A stretch of 64,000 nucleotides of DNA from assembly GCA_016800925.1 (NCBI GenBank), contig JABCPU010000068.1, positions 162,414 to 226,413 on the forward strand. The letters run 5' to 3'. Source of the DNA: Suillus spraguei (Eukaryota; Basidiomycota; Agaricomycetes; Boletales; Suillaceae). Shown piece by piece: positions 1-11,015 of the stretch. The position numbers were made by a program, and so were the translations under genes. Each line of letters begins with the position of its first letter. Position 1 is the first letter of the stretch. Below the pieces are notes generated by a model. It had not been told where the DNA came from and did not search any database. It was given only the letters and a program-made list of their open reading frames with translations.

Positions 1-965
1 TAGTTGTATGGAGTCTACATAAGGATTTGTAGTTGTTGCTTTTACCGGCTGCAAAATGACTCACGTAGAATTGAACATCGGTAGTGCAACTAGTGAAAAT
101 CAATCTCAGTACAGAACAAATAGAAACAAATGATAACTCACTTGCCGGTGAAACTTTGGTTAGGCGTTTGAACCCCAGGTAATGCGTGATGATCCAGGAT
201 CGCTTGGATCCCGGCATCTTTCAGCCAGCCTAAGCCCCGACGCTATTCAAAAATGCTCGAGTTCAACTAGAGAGTCGAACTACAGCAGATTTTCTCACTA
301 AATAATTAAGACCACCCCGGGGGTATGATTCGTGTGGCCTATCGACCAAACCCTCCACAATCCAATATCCCAGCTAGGAATGAACGCATTGCATGACACG
401 TGAAGTTTACACAGGACGGAAAAGGCAAGCACATCAATCCATTCAATGTCAGTTTAGCCAAATTCACAGTGCATCTTAGAATAAACTCACAGGAACCCTG
501 ACGGTGTTAATACCAGCTTCCTTCAGTGTATCTACATCGTCCTGCGTAAACCATGTGTCCCAGTGCTGAGCGAATTTGGTGTCGACGGTATCTGGATACG
601 CCTTTGCAAACGACCTAGAACAATTAAATTTCACATACGAACAGTGAAGAATTAAAACATACGACTCAGTTGAAATGCATGACCAACAACTGCGAGTACA
701 TGACTCTCCACCCATATCCAACCACTCTAAAGAAACGTGTTCAGTGAGTGCGTATTTGCAAAGTTTGTTGGTTTATCACCTTGAGGAAGCATCCCTGGCT
801 CTAGGACTAACCTGCGCTACCCCTTAAATTAAACGCTCAGTCAGAGGCGTAGAGTAATGCTTACCATGAACCCAGATTAACACCATAAATCTGAGTTGGT
901 TGCCCAGCCCACGCACGGGCAACAAGCGTGCTCGAGAACACCAAACCTGCCAATATATGTCTCAT
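1..965 (-). CDS. GH5 exo-beta-1,3-glucanase-like secreted protein, N-terminal part (runs off the window start)
   Basis: Eight exons read on the minus strand: 965-865, 811-780, 726-663, 614-491, 373-299, 242-142, 89-65 and 48-1. All introns are GT-AG and the phases join without a break. The ATG at 965 opens a signal peptide of about 20 residues (MRHILAGLVFSSTLVARAWA). It is followed by the family's N-terminal pattern: GVNLGSW, LVLEP, EWLDMGGESC, HWDTWFTQDDVDTLK, INTVRVP, LGYWIVE, then GWLKDAGIQAILDHHALPGVQ with NQSFTG. Fungal GH5 exo-glucanases with this pattern are secreted and trim beta-1,3-glucan in the wall. The catalytic glutamates lie beyond the edge and cannot be checked. Odd points: the usual EPWM reads EPGM here, and the last exon (48-1) resembles the family poorly, so its splice site is doubtful. 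Confidence 0.85.
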
Positions 966-2421
966 TGTACACTTATTGGTTCGGAAAAGAGAATATAATT
1001 CGAGGTCCAAGATCAGCTTCAACATTTATATCTAGCCCAAGCCGCATTAGTGAAGTGCCGAGTTCTTGCTGATTTAATTCTATCAATGTGACGAAATCCT
1101 GTCTTAAATGTATTAGGATGAATGACAGTATTTTTTCTCACCAGTTCTCTAATGACTGACTCACCGGCGGGTCAAAGTGGCCACACTACAGGTGAAAAAA
1201 AACCCTGAAAGTCTTCAATTTGTCGAAGGGTCGAGGCAAGGTGATGGTCACTGCCGTAACCTTCGCGTCAAACATAATGCGACTCACCGCTCCGGAGGCC
1301 TAATAGACGTGCGATAGTGACATAAAAAACAATGTTGATCTGAATTCAAGGGCGCAGCCATAGCATAGTGTCATCCAATCGCAAGTTAGATCTTGCGGCG
1401 ACATCAGTGCCCCAAGTAGGCTGCTTCTTTCAAAAGTTAGTTGAGCTATCGAGAAAGTAAGACCATAACGACTAACCTGGCTTCCTCTGCACTTTCCATT
1501 CCCCCAGTCATCCTTTAAACGACGCAAAAGAATAAAAACATAAGCCGACAAGCCAAATCAGACCACGAACTGAATTCAAATTTCAGGATCCGATAATCAA
1601 CCGCGTTCCATAGCACCAATGGATGTTACGGGACATTGTGATATTCGCAACTGATCGGACTTGTGCATATGTGTATGTCCTGTTTTAATTTGAACGATCA
1701 TCTTGAGCTACTAGTGTTGTAGTTTGAAACGTGGTAAGCATGACAATGTTATTGCTACTTTCTCAAAAGCAACCAGACCAAAAAGGAACAGAACTTCGAA
1801 GCTTCATGGTATTGGAATTCGGAACGGTGTATTTGCGACCATGTGCCTGCGTGCCGTGAGTGGTGAAGCGTACTAAAGACAAAGCTCGAAAGGAGTAGCA
1901 GTTGACTAAGCCACAGTATTATGCAGCAGTATGGAACTTTACCGCGAGAGCGATAAAGAACGCTAAACAGATCGGACGGAATTAACAGGACGAAACTATG
2001 GATTTCTGGGTTTCGTTTACAAGAGTAGATGATGGTAAGTAAGACACCCGAGTCCGCGTTGAATGATGTAGATATAAGGGGAATGGGCACGTGATGGGCA
2101 CGTGATTCGTGGTGAAGTAAGCATGCAGTAAGCAGCGGGCTTACACAGTATTAATTAAGTACTCGACCCTGGGTACTCCGTCCAGCGTCTGTGCCTGCTA
2201 CAGATTTTGTATTCCATCAGATATGGATGAGTGCTACTAGTACTAGTCGAGTTCGAGTAAGCACTATCCCCAAACACTGAGTGAGTGTATATGTAACAAG
2301 TATTAAATATTCTGTGTATGCAGACAGAACGCTGCCGGGTGATACTATATGCTCAATAACTGGAGGTATCCAAGTCCTACGTAGTAACCCATACGTAATT
2401 TCATGATCAAGTTCGCCAAGC
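966..2421. other. Stretch with no supportable gene
   Basis: Sequence between the GH5 start and the GT69 stop. It holds only short open frames without recognisable motifs or convincing exon-intron structure. The part next to 965 probably contains the GH5 promoter, but I see no defined element. Confidence 0.5.
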
Positions 2422-3147
2422 TCAAGACCACGGATGACAATCTCCCCCATCCCATCGATACACCTTTGTAGCATCGCCCACAACAAACACAGTCCTTGCC
2501 ACTTTTTTTGATCCACCACCGGAGCACAGGATGGCGCATGAACCATTTGAAGTATGCATAATATCTATCGGACAAAACTGACAGGAACATACCTCCATTT
2601 GTACGCAGTGATTACCCTAGGATTTACATATATGCGCTGCAGATTGAACTGCCGTCTCAGGTCGTATAATAGTGAGGAGCTTTCCGATGAGAAGCATTCT
2701 CCTGGAGAAGATGCGCGGAACTGTATTGGGGTGTCAGAGCAGAACTAAGACCGCGCATAGAGGGATCTTGCGCTGCTGGGTGTGTCGAAGGTAATTTGTA
2801 TGGTGAAGGGTCGGTAGAAAGCGTGTGGTTGGAGCGTAAGGGTATGGGAATGAGAGGATCAGCAGGGAAGACAACGATACCGTTCCAACAGGAAAATACA
2901 GGTACGGGAGAGTCTGTCTGCATCGCATGATAATCGGCTTCGTCAAAGAAACATAGCCATCTTCGAGTCGCATTAGACATGACGTTATGAATATGAAATT
3001 CGCACTTACATTCCACTGGCGAGCTTTGCTTGTCGATCTCGGAGAACCCATATATCATATGCGCTTTAAGGTATTAGACTGATGGGTATGGAAGAGGAGC
3101 TCGATGAGCGTACCAGAAATGCTCAAAATCTAGACCGCACGCTATGT
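2422..3147 (-). pseudogene. GT69 / CAP59-type alpha-1,3-mannosyltransferase-like, C-terminal half, disrupted
   Basis: Minus-strand exons 3147-3114 (DIACGLDFEHF), 3063-3010 (YDIWVLRDRQAKLASG) and 2960 onward (DEADYHAMQ, PVPVFSCWNGIVVF, HPAAQDPSMRGLS, then ECFSSESS, YDLRRQFNLQRIYVNPRVITAY and RHPVLRWW) end in a motif with GGDCHPW before the TGA at 2422. These blocks match the fungal GT69 family (CAP59/CMT1-like), Golgi type II membrane enzymes that add mannose in glycan synthesis. The frame changes twice at homopolymers, a G4 run (plus strand) at 2728-2731 and a T7 run at 2503-2509. A segment of only 28 nt (2565-2592, GT...AG) must be removed to keep the frame. The N-terminal half, including the membrane anchor, is absent. 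Either the gene is a relic or the consensus carries errors. Confidence 0.75.
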
Positions 3148-3417
3148 CTTAGTTTCCATCACTTGTCTCTAGTAAATTTATAAAGGTCTCGGGTTGTCAT
3201 TGGAGGTTCGTGCTTCCTCAAGGGGTTATTATGTAATAATTGCCAGCGCGTGTGATATTTGGTTACTAAAGTAAGCCTCATCACAGCTAATGGCGCTCAA
3301 TAAGTCCCATCTCGTTCTCAACTGCAGTTCGTTATCTCTCAGCAATATCCATGGTAAACTGTGAGAGGCCTGATGTTTCATCAGATTGACCGGTGTTAGT
3401 GCTTATTGGCGTGACAG

Positions 3418-4031
3418 TTGCGGAGCTCAAGCAGAAGGCAGAGAAGGCTAAAGATGCGAGTGTCACAAAGATGGTGAACACAAGGGACAAATTTTCCAGT
3501 GTTCCCTCCTCAAAAACGAATTGGGATCCTAACTGGAAGCGTGCACCTCCACCTGCTCCAGCAGGGTCGTCTGGTAATGGTCGTCCACCACCTCCGCTGC
3601 GAACACGTCCAGATGCTTCTGGAAGTTCGAGAAGCTCTGCTGCTTCACCCCCTCCTCCCTTGGCCCACAGCTCACGGCCCGGTGCTCCTTCCCCACCATC
3701 GTCCAGCTATATTCCTCCTCCACCCACACGCGCTAAGAGCTCTTATCCATCGCAGGCGGGATCAACAGATGTGAATAACATAGATTGGGCAAATTTGTCG
3801 CAGGAAGACAAGGATGAATTTTTTAGTTGGCTAGACGAATTCTTCTCCCGATATCTGGATATCACTCTGCCATCCAGACGTTCAACATCTGCAGGAATGA
3901 AAGGAAGCCCTGCGGTGACAGTACAGTCAGCTGGACCTCCGGTGCGTATCGGCATGATGTCATATTTATTGATAGCTGACTGAGATCCTGCCGCACAGCC
4001 GGTCAATCTCAATTCACGACCGTCCTGGTGA
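3418..4031 (+). CDS. AIM3-like proline-rich protein, C-terminal part
   Basis: Exon 3418-3941 follows an acceptor at 3417 and reads VAELKQKAEKAKDASVTKM, NTRDKFSSV and NWDPNWKR. A low-complexity Pro/Ser region with PPPP clusters follows, then IDWANLSQEDKDEFFSWLDE. A short last exon at 3999-4031 (PVNLNSRPSW, stop 4029-4031) joins in phase through a GT-AG intron. The order matches fungal AIM3 (altered inheritance of mitochondria 3)-like proteins, which are linked to cortical actin and Rvs167-type partners in yeast. The function here is inferred. The 5' exon is not resolved, and only about 270 bp separate it from the truncated GT69 gene running the other way, so the start may be missing. Confidence 0.7.
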
Positions 4032-7000
4032 ACGGCCACCTTTATCTGGTACTGCGCCTCCGTATTGTTTACGTTCGTTGTGAACCACTTCCGTGGAATT
4101 CTGACTACAAGTGCTCAGAATAATACACCTTTATAGAGCTCGAAAGATTAATGCATAGTTGTTTATGAATGACTGCGAAGATATCCGACACCTATGAGGC
4201 TACAAAATCACAAACAAGAATAGAAATACAAGAGAGGAATTTAGGATATAGGTATTCCAATGTGGAATGGCATTCGGACATCAGCTAGGTATATCATGCG
4301 CCCATATCCAACATGAGACAGCAGTCGGCTATATTTACCGTGACGGTCGTACACAATCAGGATGATTTGTTCGGTACATATTTTGCACCCGGCGGTCTTC
4401 CGTCACCACCTACGGAAAACGTGAATTCCTACTCATAGGGGAATGCGAAGGCTCGTACCGGAGAGCACCCGCAATTTCGCGCTGTCTTGTGCATGTGAGA
4501 TGCACTCGTCTTACACCGTGGAGAGCCACAGTCGGAGGTCACGCCGGTGAAATATCTTCCATGAAAGTGCTGCGGTGTAAAGAGTACCGCAATATCGCTA
4601 TTGTGTCAGTGCCCAGCAGGATTCCACTCGAGGATGAAACCTACGCCACACCCTGTCCAATAGTCACCGACGCTGTGATGCATTAGAAGTGTGAAGGGTG
4701 ACTTTGCATGACTTCGGAATCAATGCTTACATTTCGTGGAGACACATCAAATTCTGTGAAGGGCACTGGTGGTGGTGGTGCAAAATGATGTCTAGCAATG
4801 GGTTCCGAGCCGTACAGACGATGTCAAGGTTGCTTCTGAGATGGGAATGCTGAAACCAGTTGGTTTTAGGAGGGTGTTATATATCGCCTCGCTAAGCGAG
4901 ATTGTGGCAGCCTGTGGTATGCATCCATGATGATTTCCCGTATGTAATATAACAACATACGATATATAGAGTCTTGAGGTCGGAAATCCAGTAATTCTCG
5001 CTGAGACCACCCCGCGGTCAATTTCAAGTTGCCCCAGATGCGTCATTCCGCGCCGAGCCGGTTCCATTCGGATCACATAGCAATCTTATCTCGTCGCAAG
5101 GGACATCGATAACAAAATCAGGTTGACATATTCAAACTTTACTGGTGATACTTTAGACGTTGTTTGACAAACGGCAGCGCACAGAGTCAAATGACAGAAA
5201 TTTTAGATTTCAGAAGAATGTATATACAACGTGTGATCTGAATTCCCGAGGAGACAGATCATGGGTGCGTGATCCGGACAAGCTGTCGTGAAGGACACAG
5301 GGCCTACTAACAACAAACAAGATAGTGTACATAATAACAAGCAGGTACAAGTCTGGATTTAATATTTGCCAACACTTAACGTGCGGCAGTGCATGATCAT
5401 AAAGCTGCAGCGCCCACCGACCTATTGACGCCCAGTCGGAGATGAGGCTAATTCAGTCCATAGATCAATCCACCCGCCTCTGCCTGAGCACTGGCCGCGG
5501 AAATAGGTATTCCGCCAAAAGCATTCCAAGCTACTTCCATTCGATGGGACCCGCCTTTGTTCAAAGGAACGAGGATCGTGTGCGCAAAGGGGTGTGGTAT
5601 GACGTTCCACCCAGATCGAAAGCCAGTGTAGGAGCATTCAAACAAACATGGAGGTACTTTGAGTACTGCCACGATCATGTATATCTTCTATGAATACACT
5701 TGGCTCCCGAATAGCCCAAACTATAGGAACGTTCTGAGGGGCGCTGGCCACTTTCAAGTGACCGCCTGTCGAGTTTAGGTTATTGTGATAAGGTCAAGCG
5801 CGGCGACGCAAATTAGGTGAGTTTATGTTTATTATCCAGTTGTTGATGACATCAACACATGTGCCGCTTCAGTAACGCACGTAAGTTAGACTGCGTCATC
5901 ATTAGATCCGTAGTGGCAACCAATGAGCATGCTTCAAACAGCAAAATGAGAGCGTAGCCAGGGCTATCATATGAATATGTGAATAACCCACCATGAATTA
6001 ATGTCCGATGCCCATGCAGCTAGTTTTGACCTTGCTAGGCATAACAGATAAAGTAGATCCCTGTATTCAGAGGGTGATACCATTGGTGGGCTTGATACAC
6101 TGTATGTGGAACAATTTCAACCCGCAGCCTTCAATTGCGTGTAGCATAGACTATTGCGGTTGGAGCTGATGAGATCCGCGACGTGAATCATGTCTGATTT
6201 GTTTATGTAGTAGGAATCGAACCATGAATGCACATGTGAGGAATCACGAGTAACTTGGCGGAATGAATGATAACTTGAAGTTATGTACATACTAATTACA
6301 TACCCTGACTTACTAGTTAATCGGCATCTTCTTTGAGCAGTTTAACCAAATCGGAGGGCATGGCAGTGATTCAGAGGCTTCGCTACGAGTGACTACTCGA
6401 TCATTAGGTGATGGCGGCGAGGTGAATACTGAGCATGTAACTCACTAGCAATTCGGTTGAAGTCTATATGGTTCGGCCCTTTCCGTTCCGCCGGGTTATA
6501 CCGGCAAGGTCCTTGTTTGCCAAAAGTTTAATTGTCTGGTCACAGTCAGCCCTGCAAGTTGTTTGCAACACTTGTTCCATCGACTACCGAAGAAATGGAT
6601 TGCCATAGGACTACGACGAGCCCTTTTATTTGCTACACCGCAATGAGAATACCAGGGTAGATTGGATTCTGAGTCAGGTTCGGTAGTTGGTGCAAGGTCG
6701 GCGTTGTGAGTTAATTCCCGAAACTACTATCATGACTTATAGCTCATTAAGAATCAAGTCTTAGCACGGGGCTAACTTTTGCCTTGTCTATGCGTAATAA
6801 CAATGTAACAGTTTCTGCATTAGCATCGTTTCATACCGATGTTCACGTTATTTGTGACGACCATACAATGATATCACGCGCGTAGCCTACGTGGCAAATA
6901 AGATGTGCATCGAATAGTTGTGCCGATCTTAGGCTGAGGTCGAATGAGGACTAGCTTGTCCGTCATCTAGGGTGGAATATCACTAACAAAATCAAAATCA

Positions 7001-7912
7001 CAGATCATTCAAAGGTGTGCGCAACAGTTGGATTGCAACGTTGCCCATGCAGTTAGTAGCGTAATGGAAACTTGAATGGTGATGGCCTATCAGTCACATT
7101 TCTACACCCTGTGAGTTCCCCGTAAACGTTTGTTCTTTGACCTCGTTTGACGCCTCGTTGTCAGTACTCGCAATCAGTTGCCAGATATGTTCTCTCTTAT
7201 ATCACATCGGAGGCGCCGTGCCCCACTCAGAAAGTTGGGCTTCTGTGATACTACCACGTCATCAAATTGATCAACATCGACAAACTGGTTCGCCTACTTC
7301 AGTGCGGGTTGTGATTGAGTTGCTTGAGCTTGCCGTTGCCTTCGACTCTGTACTGCTGCCAGTAGCTTATGAAGCTTAAACGAGGTTTTCGACATCCTCA
7401 GAGGGTCGTACATGTTGAGATAAAAATAGAAACCATGTTCTACGGAATTCTATGATATGTATGTCCCGGTTGGTGAGCTATCTTTCCCCCTATCTCGATA
7501 CACTTCTCATGCCATCTGTAGCACACCTTCTGCTTACCTCGTGTTTCTTGCCTCGATGCTGCACTTATGGAACGTGATGATCATTCTCCGTTAGCTTCGA
7601 GCTAGGCAAGGAGAAACACGTGGCTTAGTGGCTATATTTCCCTTCGATTTGGTACTGCTGCCGCGCAGAAGTTCCAGGAACCGATGACCAACCAGACTTT
7701 TATCGTGTTTGGATGAGTTCTGATGACCAACATAGATTCAAGTTATCGCCGTGGTTCTAGCAGATAATCGATGGTATCGAGGAAACCTGACACCTGACTC
7801 TGCAACTTCAGCAGAGAATTGAAATTGATATTGGGTCCGGGCGCTACTTATACGTATTCATAAAGCAAGTCTCTGCGATCGTCGTGCTGGACCAAACGAG
7901 CTAATCGATATC
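4032..7912. other. Long stretch without a supportable gene
   Basis: I read both strands and found only short open frames (for example 5448-5678 minus and 7137-7379 plus) that show no family motif. A possible exon on the minus strand near 4817-4745 contains a run of four prolines followed by VPFTEFDVSPRN and a GTAAGC donor, but nothing around it can be joined with confidence. No transposon termini or tandem repeats were seen. The interval may hold relic genes. Confidence 0.4.
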
Positions 7913-10040
7913 ATGTATCGACACAACAGTTTCAATAACGCATCTCGCTCGCCCTCCATTAGCCAACGTAAACTCGTGGCTGAATTCCGTCCTTCATCTC
8001 CACTCGTTGGATCGCCCGTCGGCACCACTGAGACTCAACAGACGGTGACCACGAAGACTTCCTGGCTCGAGCCTGCTCGTGACAACACCTACTTTAAATC
8101 ACATGGCACATCTCCACTCGTTGGGGGATCGCCCGTCAGTGCTACTGAGAGTCATCATTCGGTGATCACAAAGACTTCCTGGCTCGAGGCTGCTCGTGAA
8201 AGTACCAACAATTTCAAATTGCATGGCTCATCCGTCCCTCTGGTTTGGGTGAGGGGCATGGTGATCGATCTTCGTTGAACGTCGCTTATGAATTTCAAGG
8301 TTTTGGTTGAGGACAACGTCATCCCGCCGAATGCTGTTCCCTTTGGCGAAGACAAGAACGGTTTGCCACTGTACATTGCTCGTGCCCTGCTCGAGGTAGG
8401 TTATCTCTCCCCACAGTGTCACAACGCTGACCGTGTCACATCTTACAGGGTGGGCTCTGTGAGTATATTCTATCTGTAATCGATAGACCGTGCTAACTTA
8501 CTTTTAGATCTCGGAAAGGCAGGTACTCACCTTCAGCATGCTCTTATTAGTTACAGCGGAAGAGAGCACCAAGTACGTTGACCAGTTCGAGGGTTACAGC
8601 TCTTTATTAAATCGAGACTTACATGTTTCCAGATCCCAAAGTATGAAGTACTCGTATGCGCTTCTCAACTTCGCTGGGGCTTGGCCACCTACGAATCGGG
8701 AGGATCTTTGAGTCAGGGCACAGTCATACTTGCACAACAAAATCAGCAGCTGATCCAGTCTCAACGTGGGTCGGCAACATGGACTGGTCAAGCTGGTGGT
8801 TTCGGCCAATCTGGAAGATCGCCTGGTGGTTTCGTTGCACCACCTAGACCACCCACCAGCTTCGTCACACAGACTGGATATACCAATGTCCGGGAGGTGA
8901 GCGGTGCCCAAGAGACTAGAATTATCACCAGTTCCCGCGAGACTTCGAGTCTCATTGAAACCACGCTGTGTGTCAACGATATTCCAAGGTTTATCCCCAA
9001 TCTTGCTATCTTGGAGAATGAACTCCAGCTGAAGAAGCTTGCGTACGTATTCTTTTCGGCCTCCTTGTTACACACCTGACGGTCCTTAGTGACTACAAAA
9101 CCGTGATTCTGATTGATGATTCCATTTCTGTTGGTGTTCCTTTCTTTTTGATGGGAATTAGAGCTTCTGACCCACTTCACTTAGATGGCCGAAGAACAAT
9201 CTTGGACCCTTGTTCGTGAGGCTCTGGCAGGAATCGCCGATATTGCGAATAAGTATGGCTCTGAAGGAATTGATATACACTTCTTGCACCACGAACATTT
9301 CCATCAAAACATCAAGGTTTGTCTAGCAACTCACAGCTTATAGCGATGTGCTGTAATTGACTGGCTCTTTAGACGAGTCGCGAGGTTCAACAGATTTTCA
9401 ATCAACTGGCTCCTAACGGTTATTTCCACCTGTTATGACACGTCAAGCAAAAAGTGACACGAGATATAGGTCCAGAAACACCAACTGCTGCAAAACTGGA
9501 AGAGCTCATTAACTTCTACCTCCCCCTCGTCGAACGTAAATTCCCTCAACACAGCCCTATCGAGATTATCATCATTACCGACGGTGTCGCAAGTAAGTTA
9601 CGCCTCATGCCCCTCCGCTCGTTATGTTGATAATGCTATGTAAATCAGCCGATCAGCAGTCACTCCCTGAGGTTATCGTCGGCGCAGCCCACCGTCTGGA
9701 GAGAAGCCAAGTTCCAGATGAAATGTTTGGCATCCAGTTTGTACAGATTGGCACAGACGAAGAGGCTGCTTCCGCGTTGCGTGGTCTAGATGACCACCTC
9801 GCGAAGGAGTACAAAATCAGAGTCTGTTTCACATTTCTTCCTAGCTGGTTGGGCTGTACTTACGTTGTTGGTCTACAGGATATCGTGGATACCACACCTT
9901 ACAACCCTCAACAGGGCGCGTTCAATACCGATTACATGCTGAAGATCCTGCTCGGTGGTACGAACAAGATTCTTGATAATGGAGGTCCTGTGCCGAGCGA
10001 ATTACTTTCCCCGCTTGGAGTCCAGTACGGGTCGAGGTAA
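7913..10040 (+). CDS. DM9 (DUF3421) plus von Willebrand factor A domain protein, paralog A
   Basis: Eleven exons: 7913-8248, 8300-8395, 8449-8458, 8508-8572, 8633-9042, 9090-9129, 9185-9316, 9373-9418, 9470-9592, 9649-9821 and 9879-10040. They give 530 residues with consistent phases. Residues 28-110 are a Ser/Thr-rich region containing a module of about 40 residues twice (each with KTSWLE.AR and FK.HG). Residues 110-178 fit a DM9 domain: PLVW, PPNAVPFGED, Y-I-A-R-A, GGLYLGK, ISYSGREHQ, YEVLV. Residues 306-500 are a vWFA domain with the metal-binding D315-x-S317-x-S319 and the ITDG loop (D416). DM9 domains bind glycans in some animals; vWFA domains bind proteins. A role as a sugar- or wall-binding scaffold is inference. 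Exon 3 is only 10 nt. Two donors are weak (GTTGGT, GTCTGT). No signal peptide or membrane segment is seen. Confidence 0.85.
8449..8458 (+). other. 10-nt microexon of paralog A
   Basis: GGTGGGCTCT lies between an acceptor (TTACAG) and a donor (GTGAGT). It supplies the Gly-Gly-Leu of the DM9 motif and restores the frame between exons 2 and 4. The same 10-nt exon exists in paralog B at 11570-11579. Confidence 0.8.
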
Positions 10041-11015
10041 TTGGTCCGTCTTCGTATCAAAATGTCTGCGTAGTATGTTAGCGAAAGTTTGTTTTCCATT
10101 ATGCAAGTCAATAGCAATAGCGCAACAGCGCAACTATACATGAATGTCTTGACTACCGAGCCCATGATCCGGCCCGTACAAGCCGGACCTCAGAATCTCA
10201 GAATCAAAGCGTCAATTAATCTTGACTTCCCACCAACCTGAATTGCAATGCCTGCCCACTGATCCTTGCCCTAATCTACATCATCCGTCATGTTCGAGCC
10301 ATCCATGAAACGATCGACTAAACCTGACAAGTTGTTGTCTATTATGAGTGACGAGGGTACTGAAACGTTGTGCCGTGAAAAATTCTGCGAGAAAACAGCT
10401 ACTCCGTTGCATTGAGGCGAAGGCTACGGTTGGATCCTTCCGGTCAGTGAATCGATCATCGAGTCACATCGAGTGATAGATGTTCTTTGCGTATCAATCC
10501 AACCTCCAGAAATTCAAATACTTACTACCACGAACTCTAAATTATCGATTCATCCACGAAGACCTTGGTCAATGGGCATGCTTCTTGTTTCAAGGGAGTT
10601 CTCCACTATTTTGATCTCTGATCAACCTCGTTGGACTACGGTAAGCACTGTTATCCATCTGCTTCCGAAATGAGGCAACGTGCCGGGTCGTGCGGTACAG
10701 ATTCCTGTGATGATTAGATCGGCATTTCCTAATCATGCTTATGACTCACCAGCCAGCCTTCCGGGATAGGTGAAAGTTTTAACAAACTTCTGATACATTG
10801 TACAGTGCAGTCACATTAATTGCGCCTTGTGTTGATGAACTATTATTGTACTCCCACTCCGTCAAGAATCACGGAATTTTCTGTCGAACCCTATGGCGCG
10901 GCTGATATCGATGGATTAAGCACCAACGCCTGATGCCTAAAGTTCATGGTATAAAGTGGTTTCCAGACGATCCCCTCAAGAATCTACATCCAGCTTAACA
11001 AACCAATTTTTCACC
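10041..11015. other. Intergenic region upstream of paralog B; right part duplicated
   Basis: No gene seen. From about 10409 the sequence matches 60738-61343 closely, so the shared block includes about 600 bp of upstream (probably promoter) sequence of both paralogs. Confidence 0.6.

Noticed and set aside
5442..5693. Overlapping short open frames on both strands
   Set aside because: None shows family motifs, and no exon-intron structure could be built.
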